A stretch of DNA of 64,000 bases from Diogma glabrata (Eukaryota; Arthropoda; Insecta; Diptera; Cylindrotomidae), in assembly GCA_963693315.1 (NCBI GenBank), contig OY856186.1, positions 298,846,452-298,910,451 on the forward strand. Reading direction: 5' to 3'. Each line of letters begins with the position of its first letter. Positions within the stretch are counted from its first letter, which is position 1. The notes under the pieces are model-generated. The model made no database searches. It had not been told where the DNA came from and was given only the letters and a program-made list of their open reading frames with translations. Positions 11,162-22,545 of this stretch are shown here, in pieces. The position numbers were made by a program, and so were the translations under genes.

Positions 11162-13893
11162 GGTACGGAATATAATGATTCGTGCCGGATGAGAGTTCCA
11201 CAAAACAAGCTTTAATGTTGCATTTTGCATTCCGCCCCTATAAGAAATCATTTCTGATTTCCTAATTAGAGCACACCCTATTTGTCCAGATCCGGCGCGA
11301 ACTGTGAAAACCTATCTCATCCTTAGGACGAGAACTAGGACGAGCCCTAATAAGGTATGCACATATTTATATCTAACCCTATCATAAATCATTTATGATT
11401 TCTCTATTAAGGAATATGCCATATTTGTCCTGATATGAACCCCATTTCATTTCGATACATTTCTTTTGGTTGAAATTAACTAAAGACATGTCAATTTTAG
11501 GAATAAATAATTTACGACATTTTACATATACATACTTTAGTTATCCCTTCTCGATTTAAAGACTATAATAATAGCGGTTGCGTTATAACTGATCGTAAGC
11601 TGATCAAGTGCTGCGGTTCTTAGAACTAAATGTGAACTCTGATATGCAAGTTCTGAGAACTATATATCATAACTAATTGTGTAGGACGGATATAGTTCTT
11701 AGAAACAATGTGCGAACTATAATAACTATTATGTGTGGTATTGATATAATATATTTCAAAGTGCTATATGCGATGCAATAAAATGCAAGTTCGGAGAACT
11801 ATGAATAATGACTATTGCATATAGTACGTAATAAAGTTCTTAGAACTATATGCGAGCTATAAACTAAAACCATTTTTATGAATCTTAAAATTCTCATTAT
11901 GTGAACAAACAAATTCTGTGACATACATATATGATTGCGAATGACTACTATATAGGGACGTATGAAAAATATAAAGTTGCGTATGACTACTATACTCCAT
12001 GAAGAAGGGTTGACAAGGCAAAAACATTTTATAAAATATGTACATGCAATATGATGGCGTTGATAATTCACAGAATTTTTCAAGTTTTCTTTGTAAAAAA
12101 TTTTTGTATTTACCTCGAAATGTAATCGATATAGATTAAAATTGTATTTAAGAAATTCCTTTTGCAGAACAGCAGTTAGTTCAAATTAGGCTGTGATAGT
12201 GTAAAGAATTCACATTCGAAATTATATTTAGTGATATGTGAATAAAGTTTGAGGTGTTATATAATAGAAGGACAAGTAATATTTTCTAACGACATGAAGA
12301 AATATTTAATTAATGTAATTATACTCCCAATGAAAATTTCTATAATATACTGGCAAACTTTTTCCATTATTGACAACTTTATTTTCCATTGATGAAATTT
12401 CAGAAAACTATGTGTGGTTATAACAAAAACCAATATGCAAACTGTTTTTTTTTCACAACCGCAGGGATTGAGAGACTATTATTGTTTTTTGTAGGTGTTT
12501 TTTTCATGTAGAATTAAAAAAAACTCGCTATAATTGTACAATTTTGGAAAAAGTTACGGATGCCTATGAAAAGAAATTTCGGTTCCTCATAGAGTAAAAC
12601 AAAAAAAAAGTCCGAGCGGCAGAATGTCCGCTAGAAATGTGTAGATTTCCAGATCAGACAGCTTTGTGTACAAGTAGAATCTAAAGTATCAGATTAGTTT
12701 AAACCAAACAAAGTAATTACAAAGAGATATCGAACAAATTTTAAAAAGAAAATTAGCTACATATAAAGAAAACTACATCTATGCAATTTTGCAACAAACA
12801 AATATCAAATCTACCACAGAACATATGTGTGACAATTTATGACACTATATGAAACACATGCAGCAAACCTAATCTATATAATACGTCGTGCAATTACTGC
12901 GAAATGTCAAAATAGTTTATTTCTAAGAAAAATAAATTAGTTTCTTCTATTCAAATCTTTTTATTTTTTTTTTCATTGATTGTTAGAAGGTTTTTGCAAA
13001 TTGTTGTTGTTGGGGATTGTTGCAAACTTTTTTATTAAAGCCGACAAGTCAAAAACCTCTTACTGCAGAGGTTTATATTTAAAAGAAACGGATTAAAATG
13101 TTTCTATAGATTCTAAATTTATGAAGATTTTAAAAATACTGGTATCCAAACGACCGTTATAACGGTTTAAAAAACAATTTGTTTTCCTAGTAGACAGTCT
13201 TTAGTTTCTTAACCATGTGTCGGATTTTGCTGATTTACGAACTTGTTCAAGATATTAGTAAAACACACATTTTTAGATACAAAAATTTTTGATCTGGCTT
13301 CACAAATGCGACCGTGAAAGTGCCGGTTGTTTCAAAAGCATTTTGTGTTTTACAAACTTTTTTATTGAAACCGCTTACTCAGGAATCTCCAATTGCAGAG
13401 GTCTATTTTCAAAAGAAATTATTAAACAAGATTTCAAATATTCTAAATTTATGAAGTTTTTGAAAATATTAGTATCCAAACGGCCGTTATAACGGATCTA
13501 AAAAACCAACTTTTTTGTAGTATAAAGCCTCTAGTTTCTTAACCATGTGTTGGCTTTGTCTGATTTACGAACTCGTTCAAGATATTCATAAAACACGCAT
13601 TTTTCAAAAAAGTTTTTTGATCTGGCTCCACAAATGTGACCGTGAGAGTGCCGGTTGATTCAAACACATTTTATTTTACAAGCTTTTTTGTTGGAGCCGC
13701 TCACTCAGAAACTTCTAACTGCAGAAGTCTATTTTTAGAAGAAATTGATAAAAAAGGTTTCAAAGAATCTAAAAATATGAAGTTTTTAAAAATATTAGTA
13801 TCCAAACGGCCGTTATGACGGATCTAAAAAACAGACTTTTTTTCTAGTATAAAGCCTCTAGTTTCTGAACCATGTGTCGGATTTAGCTGATAC
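11162..13893. repeat. 2.73-kb tandem duplication, unit 1
   Basis: The unit starts GGTACGGAATATAATG at 11162 and recurs 2,732 bases later at 13894 with very high identity and a few small indels over the whole length. It contains an upstream AT-rich part with many GTTCTTAGAAC/AAGTTCTGAGAAC words (11610-11860), an LTR-like segment (12140-12280), and monomers of the 328-bp repeat (about 12960-13890). Minus-strand open frames of 90-94 codons at 11799-12083 are duplicated with it, but I see no protein motif and treat them as chance. Confidence 0.9.
12140..12285 (+). repeat. LTR-like fragment, copy 1
   Basis: Contains TGTATTTAAGAAATTCCTTT, GTGATAGTGTAAAG, then AATAAAGTTTGAGGTGTTA with a polyadenylation-like signal. 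Related segments are at 14866-15010, 29265-29640, 55080-55295 (minus) and 60345-60775. The shared layout suggests a decayed LTR. Confidence 0.5.
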
Positions 13894-16625
13894 GGTACGG
13901 AATATAATGATTCGTGCCGGATGAGAGTTCAATAAAACAAGCTTTAATGTTGCATTTTGCATTCCGCCTCTATAAGAAATCATTCCTGATTTCCTAGTTA
14001 GAGCACACCCTATTTGTCCAGATCCGGCGCAAACTGTGAAAACCTATCTCATCCTTAGGACGAGAACTAGGACGAGCCCTAATAAGGTATGCACATATTT
14101 ATATCTAACCCTATCATAAATCATTTATGATTTCTCTATTAAGGAATATGCCATATTTGTCCTGATATGAACCCCATTTCATTTCGATACATTTCTTTTG
14201 GTTGAAATTAACTAAAGACATGTCAATTTTAGGAATAAATAATTTACGACATTTTACATATACTTTAGTTATCCCTTCTCGATTTAAAGACTATAATAAT
14301 AGCGGTTGCGTTATAACTGATCGTAAGCTGATCAAGTGCTGCGGTTCTTAGAACTAGATGTGAACTCTGATATGCAAGTTCTGAGAACTATATATCATAA
14401 CTAATTGTGTGGGACGGATATAGTTCTTAGAAACAATGTGCGAACTATAATAACTATTATGTGTGGTATTGACATATTTCTAAGAGCTATATGCGATGCA
14501 ATAAAATGCAAGTTCGGAGAACTATGAATAATGACTATTGCATATAGTACGTAATAAAGTTCTTAGAACCAAATGCGAGCTATAAACTAAAACCATTTTT
14601 ATGAATCTTAAAATTCTCATTATGTGAACAAACAAATTCTGTGACATACATATATGATTGCGAATGACTACTATATAGGGACGTATGAAAAATATAAAGT
14701 TGCGTATGACTACTATACTCCAAGAAGAAGGGTTGACAAGGCAAAAACATTTTATAAAATATGTACATGCAATATGATGGCGTTGATAATTCACAGAATT
14801 TTTTAAGTTTTCTTTGTAAAAAATTTTTGTATTTACCTCGAATGTAATCGATATAGATTAAAATTGTATTTAAGAAATTCCTTTTGCAGAACAGCAGTTA
14901 GTTCAAATTAGGCTGTGATAGTGTAAAGAGCTCAAATTCACATTCGAAATTATATTTAGTGATTTTTGAATTGTGAATAAAGTTTTAAGTGTTATATAAT
15001 AGAAGGACAAGTAATATTTTCTAACGACATGAAGAAATATTTAATTAATGTAATTATACTCCCAATGAAAACTTCTATAATATACTGGCAAACTTTTTCC
15101 ATTATTGACAACTTTATTTTCCATTGATGAAATTTCAGAAAACTATGTGTGGTTATAACAAAAACCAATATGCAAACTGTTCTTTTTTCACAACCGCAGG
15201 GATTGAGAGACTATTATTGTTTTTTGTAGGTGTTTTTTTCTTGTAGAATTAAAAAAAACTCGCTATAATTTTACAATTATGGAAAAAGTTACGGATGCCT
15301 ATGAAAAGAAATTTTGGTTCCTCTTAGAGTAAAACAAAAAAAAAGTCCGAGCGGCAGAATGTCCGCTAGAAATGGGTAGATTTCCAGATCAGACAGTTTT
15401 GTGTACAAGTAGAATCTAAAGTATCAGATTAGTTTAAACCAAACAAAGTAATTACAAAGAGATATCGAACAAATTTTAAAAAGAAAATTAGCTACATATA
15501 AACAAAACTACATCTATGCAATTTTGCAACAAACAAATATCAAATCTACCACAGAACATATGTGTGACAATGTATGACACTATATGAAAAACATACAGCA
15601 AACCTAATCTATATCATACGTCGTGCAATTACTGCGAAATGTCAAAATAGTTTATTTCTAAGAAAAATAAATTAGTTTCTTCTATTCAAATCTTTATATT
15701 TTTTTTTCATTGATTGTTAGAAGGTTTTTGCAATTTGTTGTTGTTGGGGATTGTTGCAAACTTTTTTATTGAAGCCGACAAGTCAAAAACCTCTAACTGC
15801 AGAGGTTTATATTTAAAAGAAACGGATTAAAATGTTTCTACAGATTCTAAATCTATGAAGATTTTAAAAATATTGGTATCCAAACGACCGTTATAACGGT
15901 TTAAAAAACAATTTGTTTTCCCAGTAGACAGTCGTTAGTTTCTTAACCATGTGTCGGATTTTGCTGATTTACGAACTTGTCCAAGATATTAGTAAAACAC
16001 ATTTTTAGATACAAATTTTTGATCTGGCTTCACAAATGCGACCGTGAAAGTGCCGGTTGTTTCAAAAGCATTTTGTGTTTTACAAACTCTTTTGTTGGAA
16101 CCGCTCACTCAGGAACCTCCAATTGCAGAGGTCTATTTTTAAAAGAAATTAATAAACAAGATTCCAAATATTCTAAATTTATGAAGTTTTTGAAAATGTT
16201 AGTATCAAAATAACCGTTATAACGGATCTAAAAAACCAACTTTTTTTCTAGTATAAAGCCTCTAGTTTCTTAACCATGTGTTGGATTTGTCTGATTTACG
16301 AACTCGTTCAAGATATTCATAAAACACGCGTTTTTCAAAAAAGTTTTTTAATCCACAAATGTGACCGTGAGAGTGCCGGTTGATTCAAACGCATTTTATT
16401 TTACAAGCTTTTTTGTAAAATAAAATGCTCACTCAGAAACTTCTAACTGCAGAAGTCTATTTTTTAAAAGAAATTGATAAAAAAATTTTTCAAAGAATCT
16501 AAAATATGAAGTTTTTAAAATATTAGTATCCAAACGGCCGTTATAACGCATCTAAAAAACAGACTTTTTTTCTAGTATAAAGCCTCTAGTTTCTGAACCA
16601 TGTGTCGGATTTAGCTGATTTACGA
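13894..16625. repeat. 2.73-kb tandem duplication, unit 2
   Basis: Second copy of the preceding unit. The junction runs from the monomer sequence ending TTAGCTGAT directly into GGTACGGAATATAATG, whereas at the right end the same monomer continues TTAGCTGATTTACGAAT, which fixes the right breakpoint near 16622. The low divergence argues for a recent unequal exchange or replication slip. Confidence 0.9.
14866..15010 (+). repeat. LTR-like fragment, copy 2
   Basis: Duplicate of the copy at 12140 within unit 2 of the tandem duplication; it differs by a 12-base difference near 14927 and reads AATAAAGTTTTAAGTGTTAT. Confidence 0.5.
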
Positions 16626-17039
16626 ATATGGCCAAGATATTAATAAAACACATAATTTTAGAAAAGGTTTTTGATCTGGATCTACAAATGCGACCGTGAG
16701 AGTGCCGGTTGTTTCAAAAACAATTTTTTTTACAAGCTTTTTTGGTTGGAACCGCTTACTCAGGAACCTCTAATGGCAGGGGTCTATTTTTAAAAGAAAA
16801 AGTTTCCAAAGATTCTAAATTTGTTATTTTTTTTTTAAAACTAATTTCCAAACGGCCGTTATAACTGTTTTAAAAAATCAATTTTTTTTAGTAAAAGCCT
16901 CTAGTTTCTTAACCACGTGTTGGATGCTGATTCACGAACATGTCCAAGATATTAATAGAACACACATGCACAAACATTTTTTTTGATCTACCTCAACAAA
17001 TGCGATCGTGAGAGTGCCGGTTTCGTTATATCTCATATC

Positions 17040-18045
17040 GTTTATAAATATATATATTATGGTGTCCCAGAAAAATTAAAATCGTTTTTTTTAACGCATA
17101 CCCTTTAATTTTTTTTCTTTTATGTTAAAACAACTGTAAATAAAATTTCATGCAATTTAAATAACAGTAACCCGTGCCGACTTGCACCTAAACATTTCAA
17201 TACTTGATTGTGTACTCTAGCGCGCATACCTGTTTTAATGTGCTTATAATTTCTAAATGTCTTGTCGGTAATACGAATTTTTCTTGAAAAATAAATATGT
17301 CTGTCGAACTACGTAGTTCTAAACAAAAAATATACCTAAAAGGTAACCCAAAACTTCCTTTAAATGGACAAGCTCTCGTATAGTATTGTTGTATAATATA
17401 TTGTTTTTTAATATAATATATTTCATACGAAAACAAAGAACAATTTTTGTGCCAAAACTGAATAATTCTATAGACACGCTTGGAATGTTATTTTAGATTG
17501 AAAACTCAAGACAAATTGCAAATTCTCTCCTGTGATACTATAACTGCTTCGAAAACACATCGTATGTGTGCGCGTTGAAAAAAATCAATATAGAAAAACT
17601 TATTTTCGCTTGCAACCATCACATGTACGAGCTGGTGTAAAAAAGTCTTTTGAAGTGGAAATAAAACAAGTGCCTATAATAAGCCCGGACATTCCACTTT
17701 TTCGAAAAATTAGAGATCATTGGCAAAAAGTTGATCTCCATAAAATAGAATGCTATAGAGAAAAGGTAGAATGGTGCCTGTTTCCAAAATTGATAAATTG
17801 AAAGTAGATTAAATAATAATAGAAATAATAATTAAAAAGGAGATATCAATGCTTAAAGCATTTCAGCTGTATCGTTCAGATACAGCTGAAAGAGCGGTCT
17901 AATTAATGCAGGACTTTCAGTGTTTAATAACAATTGAGGCAATATTTGTTATGTTGCGTACAAAAGCACAAGATGTTATATCCGGACTGTAAACAGCAAA
18001 CATTGAAAAGAAAATATCCTTAGTAATAGTTGTTGTAATGAAAAA
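17040..18045. other. Sequence between monomer array and LINE
   Basis: AT-rich. It contains an inverted 17-mer partner at 17168-17184 and one coding-like frame at 17568-17801, listed separately. Nothing else is recognised. Confidence 0.4.
17568..17801 (+). pseudogene. Unrecognised coding-like fragment
   Basis: A 77-codon open frame entered at GTG (no ATG) and ending TGA. Its composition looks protein-like rather than AT noise: it has charged residues throughout, a KKSFEVEIKQV stretch and HWQKVDLHKIECYREKVEW, with Trp and Cys near the end. It does not match a family I know. It could be the last exon or C-terminus of a transposon protein. It lies inside the interval bounded by the 17-bp inverted pair at 17168 and 22642, which also encloses the LINE. 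Confidence 0.25.
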
Positions 18046-18275
18046 TAATATTAATATATGGAGGGACTGAAATCTCAAGCTCTGAGATATCAAGACTTCG
18101 GTCTGGGTTAAGGATTTTGATATAGTTTTCGGCAAAAAACTTTTATGAGGACATTGCTTTTAGTTTTGGGCAGCGATGTATATCAAACATAAAACTCTTT
18201 GTTAAAGTATAAATACTTTTTTATTTCTGTTTAGAAATTTATTACAAAACTAACACGAAATATTAATAAGTGTCG
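18046..18275 (+). repeat. Dispersed 230-bp repeat, copy 1
   Basis: Matches 32036-32256 in reverse complement: ATATGGAGGGACTGAAATCT, ATCAAGACTTCGGTCTGGGT and GTTTTGGGCAGCGATGTATA have close counterparts there. It contains the near-palindrome CTCAAGCTCTGAGATAT. Class unknown. Confidence 0.65.
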
Positions 18276-18376
18276 GAAAATTATAACAGATCATAAATTA
18301 TTATAACTTAGTGAAAAGATGAAACACCCTGCAAACTACTCAAAAACCTCTCCATTTAGCGTTTTAAGAAAATATT

Positions 18377-18391
18377 TCTCTCTCTCTCTCT
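18377..18391 (-). repeat. Simple-repeat tail of the LINE
   Basis: Read on the LINE strand, a (GA)n run begins five bases after the TAA stop of the element's ORF. RTE-clade LINEs characteristically have almost no 3' UTR and end in a short tandem repeat instead of poly(A), which fits. Confidence 0.55.
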
Positions 18392-18396
18392 GGCGT

Positions 18397-21381
18397 TTAC
18401 ATCCCATGGAGGGATTTTGCCGTCTGTGCAATCAGCTTCCAATTATCTCGTTCCATGACCAGTTGACCCCAGTTTCGACATCCTATATCACGAAGGTCTT
18501 GGATGATGTCATCACGCCAGCGTTGTCTAGGTCTTCCTCTTCGACGAACACCAGCTGGTTGTTGTTGGGACGCTTTTTTTATCATTCTATCCAATGGAGC
18601 CCTTTCTACATGACCAAACCATCTAATCCGGTTAGATTTAATGAATCCGATTACATCACAGCCTCCAAGAAGCTGTCTGATTTCGTGATTCATTCGGATT
18701 CTATACTGATTTTCAGCAACTTTACATGGACCATAAATTGTTCGTATGACCTTCCTCTCGAAAGTTGATAAAATTCTACAATCGGAGGAAGTCAGTGTCC
18801 AGCTTTCACTTCCAAATGTAAGCACAGGTCGAATTAATGCTTTGTAAAGTGTGAGTTTACACGACCGCGAAAGATATTTTGATCGCAGAAGTCTTGAGTA
18901 TGCGTAGAAAACTCTGTATGCGGCAGAGACACGGGCTTTGATATCTGCCTGCATGTCATTTGACGATGTTATTACAGACCCGAGGTATTTGAAGTTTTCC
19001 ACGCGTTCCACTTTATAGTCGCCAGTATCCAGATTTCCGGGAGGTATGTTCTTAGATGTTGTTAACACTTTGGTTTTGCCGGTGTTGATGCATAATCCAA
19101 GTCGTTTAGCATTTCTTTCAAGCTGAGAGAGACTATCCTTAATATCGCTTGTTCTACGTCCGAGAAGCACAATATCATCTGCGTAGCCAAGAACTTGACT
19201 AGATTTGTTATATATGCAGTTTTGTGTCTCAATTCGGCTTTTTCTTATCGCGTACTCCAGCGCCAAATTAAACAGTACGGGCGCGAGTGCATCACCTTGT
19301 CGAACTCCTGATGTTATATCGAAAGGATCAGAAACTGACCCTTCGATTACTATTCTACAATTTGATCCAGATGTTGTGAGTTTGCACAGAGAAACAAGTT
19401 TCTCTGGGATGCCAAGGCATATGAGTGCGGACCAAAGGTTTTCGCGGATGATACTATCATATGCTTGCTTGAAATCAACGTAGAGCTGGTGAATGCTGAT
19501 GTTGTACTCCCAACATTTTTCTAGAATCATCCTTAATGTAAAACATTGATCTGTGGTTGAGCGGTTGGGACGAAAACCACACTGATAGTCACCGATGATA
19601 GATTCGGCGAACGGGATGAGTCGAGCAAGTACGACATTAGCTAGTATTTTATATGCAGTGTTCAACAGTGCGATGCCACGATAATTCGCACACTTTAGAC
19701 GGTCACCTTTCTTATGCAACGGAACAATGAGAGCTGTTTTCCATTCAGCAGGTAGTTCTTCTTGGTCCCAGATTGCAAGAATCAGATCATATATACGTGA
19801 GACCAGAGCTGCTCCTCCATTTTTCAAAAGTTCTGCGGGAATACCATCGAAACCTGGTGATTTGCCATTTTTCAGTTTTTTAATGGCAGCTTCCACTTCT
19901 TCTATTGCTGGGTAAGGGACAAAAATCTCCTCATTTGACGGAGCAATTGCTCGAATAGGATGAACTTCATTCGTTCTATTCAGAAGGTCTTGAAAGTGGG
20001 ATCGCCACACTGCCAGCACATCGCGTTCACTTGTTGTAAGTTCATTGTTTTCATTTTTGATGGCTGTAGATCTTGGGTGGAAATCTTTTGTCAGATTCCG
20101 TGCATTAGCAAAGCACTCTTTTGAATTTCCGTTGGCCGCATGTAGGTCGATGTTTTCGATGCAGCTCTTCATGTGTTCGCGTTTCTTTTTACGTAGAAGT
20201 TTTGCTGAGGCTTTTCTGGCGCATAGATAATCAGCTTGGGAGCTTCGGATGTTCCTTGTTAACCATTTTTCTCGCAGTTTTTGTTTATTTTCAACGGATT
20301 GGCGGCATTCGTCGTCAAACCATTCGTTGTGTGATTTCGGTGGTCGTTTTTCGATTGTAGTTTGTGCTGCGGCTATAATGGTTGATTGAAGCGTTTGCCA
20401 TTCTTCTTGTATGTTTAATGGCATCTCAGAAGAGATGTCATGCTCTTCTATGTTTTGTGTTATTATTTCCTGATATCTATTCAGCGTTTCCGGATGTTTA
20501 AATGCTTCGACATTCCAGCGCACGGTCTTTTTTGCTTGTCTGTTAAATGTAGATGATAATTTGCACTTGTACTTAAAGATGACAAGCATATGATCGGTGT
20601 CCATATCAGCACCTCTGTATGATCGAACGTCAGTTACACTTGTAGAGTGTCTCTTAGAGATCATGACGTGATCGATTTGATTTTCTGTTCTTCCGTCATT
20701 TGATTTCCACGTTGCTTTGTGAATTCTCTTGTGAGGGAAGAAAGTGCTGGAAATTACTAGATCATACATCATAGCCAGCTCGGCTGCGCGAAAACCGTTA
20801 TTGTTGCTGGTATGATGCAAGCTGTTAGGGCCGATATGTGTTTTAAGTTCTGCAATCCTACCAATTTGAGCATTAAAGTCACCTACCACGATTTTTATAT
20901 CGTGCCGCGGGATGTTATTGATGACTTCTTCGAGTTCTAGGAAGAACAGGTCTTTAATATCATCTGCTTTATCTTCAGTAGGTGCATGAACATTGACGAT
21001 CGTTACATTGAATTTTTGCGTGCGGATTCTCAGTGTGCATAACCGCATATTAATTGGGCAGAAGTCGATAACATGCTGATTCACGCGACGGTGTATAACA
21101 AAGCCAACTCCAAATTCTCCTCCGTTTTGATGACCGCAATAATAAAGAGTGTATCCTTTCGCTGTTTCATGGATTCCACTCCCTGGCCATCTTAGTTCTT
21201 GTAATGCCACTATATCCAGTGTGTAGCTCTCGACTTGTTGTGTTAGTTTTAGGAGATCTCCTGGTCTTCTGAGGCTTAGCACGTTCCAGGTTCCCATTTT
21301 TAAATCGTAGTCCGGGTACAGTTTCCGAGGTCGTTCCAATATTGAATCCGAGATATTCCGAGGCCTGTGTACAGAATTCAT
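18397..21381 (-). CDS. LINE (RTE-like) endonuclease-reverse transcriptase, intact
   Basis: One 994-codon frame from ATG at 21381 to TAA at 18397. It stays open upstream to 21459, so an N-terminal extension is possible. The N-terminus is an APE-type endonuclease: GTWNVLSLRR with Asn33, ALQELRW with catalytic Glu62, a GDFNAQIG block, and TWKSNDGRTENQIDHVM followed by DTDHML. A reverse transcriptase follows with IVPLHKKGD, NYRGIALL, GFRPNRSTTDQ, GVRQGDALAP and catalytic YADD at residues 733-736. The C-terminus has RIRWFGHVERAPLDRM and GRPRQRWRDDI, typical of RTE and related LINEs, often annotated as craniofacial development protein 2-like or endonuclease-reverse transcriptase. There are no internal stops, so it could be mobile. 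It nicks target DNA and copies its own RNA in the nucleus. Confidence 0.93.
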   Translation of the reverse strand: MNSVHRPRNISDSILERPRKLYPDYDLKMGTWNVLSLRRPGDLLKLTQQVESYTLDIVALQELRWPGSGIHETAKGYTLYYCGHQNGGEFGVGFVIHRRVNQHVIDFCPINMRLCTLRIRTQKFNVTIVNVHAPTEDKADDIKDLFFLELEEVINNIPRHDIKIVVGDFNAQIGRIAELKTHIGPNSLHHTSNNNGFRAAELAMMYDLVISSTFFPHKRIHKATWKSNDGRTENQIDHVMISKRHSTSVTDVRSYRGADMDTDHMLVIFKYKCKLSSTFNRQAKKTVRWNVEAFKHPETLNRYQEIITQNIEEHDISSEMPLNIQEEWQTLQSTIIAAAQTTIEKRPPKSHNEWFDDECRQSVENKQKLREKWLTRNIRSSQADYLCARKASAKLLRKKKREHMKSCIENIDLHAANGNSKECFANARNLTKDFHPRSTAIKNENNELTTSERDVLAVWRSHFQDLLNRTNEVHPIRAIAPSNEEIFVPYPAIEEVEAAIKKLKNGKSPGFDGIPAELLKNGGAALVSRIYDLILAIWDQEELPAEWKTALIVPLHKKGDRLKCANYRGIALLNTAYKILANVVLARLIPFAESIIGDYQCGFRPNRSTTDQCFTLRMILEKCWEYNISIHQLYVDFKQAYDSIIRENLWSALICLGIPEKLVSLCKLTTSGSNCRIVIEGSVSDPFDITSGVRQGDALAPVLFNLALEYAIRKSRIETQNCIYNKSSQVLGYADDIVLLGRRTSDIKDSLSQLERNAKRLGLCINTGKTKVLTTSKNIPPGNLDTGDYKVERVENFKYLGSVITSSNDMQADIKARVSAAYRVFYAYSRLLRSKYLSRSCKLTLYKALIRPVLTFGSESWTLTSSDCRILSTFERKVIRTIYGPCKVAENQYRIRMNHEIRQLLGGCDVIGFIKSNRIRWFGHVERAPLDRMIKKASQQQPAGVRRRGRPRQRWRDDIIQDLRDIGCRNWGQLVMERDNWKLIAQTAKSLHGM

Positions 21382-21459
21382 GACAATAATTTTTTTACGG
21401 AAATGGGGTGTTAGCCCTTCGCCCAACCCAAATTTTCGTGAATGGGTTCGTTCTGCATC

Positions 21460-21800
21460 TTAAGGTCACCAGAAACAACCTTTTTACACGTTTGTATAGC
21501 GAGCCGCTTGATCCAAGACAGACGCCCGCTGCAAGCCGCCCCTAACATGGAGAACAGACGCTTTCTACACATTTATATAGCGAGCCGCTTGATCCAAGAC
21601 AGACGCCCGCTCCAAGCCGCCCCTAACATGGAGAACAGACGCTTGAGTTGCACTGGTTTTATGGCGCCAATGACTCGCCATGGTGCAGAATCATTGAGTA
21701 TAAGCAGTATTTACTCTGCCCCTCTCAACTACACCAACCTAATTCTGTTAGCGTTACCCAGGTAGCACGGCGTGGACGTAGAATTTCGGATTTTCACTAC
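21460..21800 (-). promoter_or_regulatory. LINE 5' region with two tandem monomers
   Basis: Upstream of the LINE frame is a GC-rich stretch containing two 81-bp direct repeats (21481-21561 and 21562-21642) that share GAGCCGCTTGATCCAAGACA and CCGCCCCTAACATGGAGAAC. Tandem 5' monomers that act as promoters are known in some LINEs. GC-rich sequence continues to about 21785, where family A begins. Confidence 0.55.
21481..21642. repeat. Two 81-bp tandem monomers
   Basis: Copies at 21481 and 21562 are offset by 81 bases and differ at only a few positions (for example GCAAGCC against CCAAGCC). They are much richer in GC than any neighbour. Confidence 0.9.
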
Positions 21801-22545
21801 CCTAAAAAATATTACAAAACCAAATATTCATGGTTCTTTCAAAGTTCAAAAAATATTCTAAAAGTTAAAATAAAATAAAAAATTTAAACATTTTTTAAAG
21901 TTCTAAAAACATTACAAAAATTATTACAAAATCAAAGATTGAAACTTTTTTCAAAAATTCAAAAATTTTTAAAATATTCCAAAAATTATAACAAAATCAA
22001 AAATTTTCATGTCCAATTTCATGTTCGATAACATTTCATGTCAAACAAATAATTAATTTCATATTGTTCCAAAAAATTAAGTAAAATGAAAATCATTCTT
22101 TTGACACACTTGACAACATTTTTTTGACAAACTTATAATACAATAATCTAGATTTTGGTTTCACATACCAATACCGACCATCAAAATTTCTCCAAATTCA
22201 ATGTTCGTAATCACTTAAAATGAACGTTTTTAAGCAAAAAATACGCAAATTTCCTTGTTTTAACACACTTGACGATTTTTTTTGACACACTTCCCGTACA
22301 GTTATCGAACACATCGTCCTTTTGGCTCTTACAATTGAGTAACCCTATTTTCAGAAACAAAAATTTTTGAGATCCCTTCCAGCGGTTTTCTAGATTTCAT
22401 CGGTTGTGACGGCAGACAGACATACATTTTTTTTTAGAATCAGTAAGTCCTAAAACGTCGAGAAATGCCGATAAATGGGGTAAGAATTTCATTTTTGGCT
22501 CGAGAATGTAATACTTAGGACTTTCAGACCGAAGTAATATTTTTT
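21800..22545 (-). repeat. Repeat family A, copy 2
   Basis: A degenerate roughly 55-bp minisatellite (AAAATTATTACAAAATCAAA type) occupies 21800-22010. Module 2 lies at 22080-22150 (TTGACACACTTGACAAC). Module 3 runs from 22165 to about 22545, with AAAACGTCGAGAAATGCC and GACCGAAGTAATA near the end. It lacks the insertion seen in copy 1 and is shorter. Confidence 0.7.

Larger units (their letters stand above)
12960..17035 (-). repeat. About 328-bp monomer array (Helentron-associated minisatellite)
   Basis: Monomers carry ACCGTGAGAGTGCCGGTT, GCAGAGGTCTATTTT and AAACGGCCGTTATAACGG. Copies begin near 13010, 13310, 13640, 15740, 16038, 16365, 16693 and 17003, giving a spacing of about 310-330 bases. 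The last copy ends in TTATATCTCATATCG followed by a TA run at 17045-17060. The same monomer in opposite orientation sits inside the Helentron-like elements at 24040 and 48930, next to their TA arrays. The array is split by the tandem duplication. Confidence 0.8.

Noticed and set aside
11799..12083. 94-codon minus-strand frame, repeated at 14522-14794, as a duplicated gene
   Set aside because: It is simply carried by the 2.73-kb duplication, has two overlapping frames of similar length, and shows no motif.
18319..20360. Several + strand frames of 60-149 codons
   Set aside because: They are antisense shadows of the LINE reading frame.
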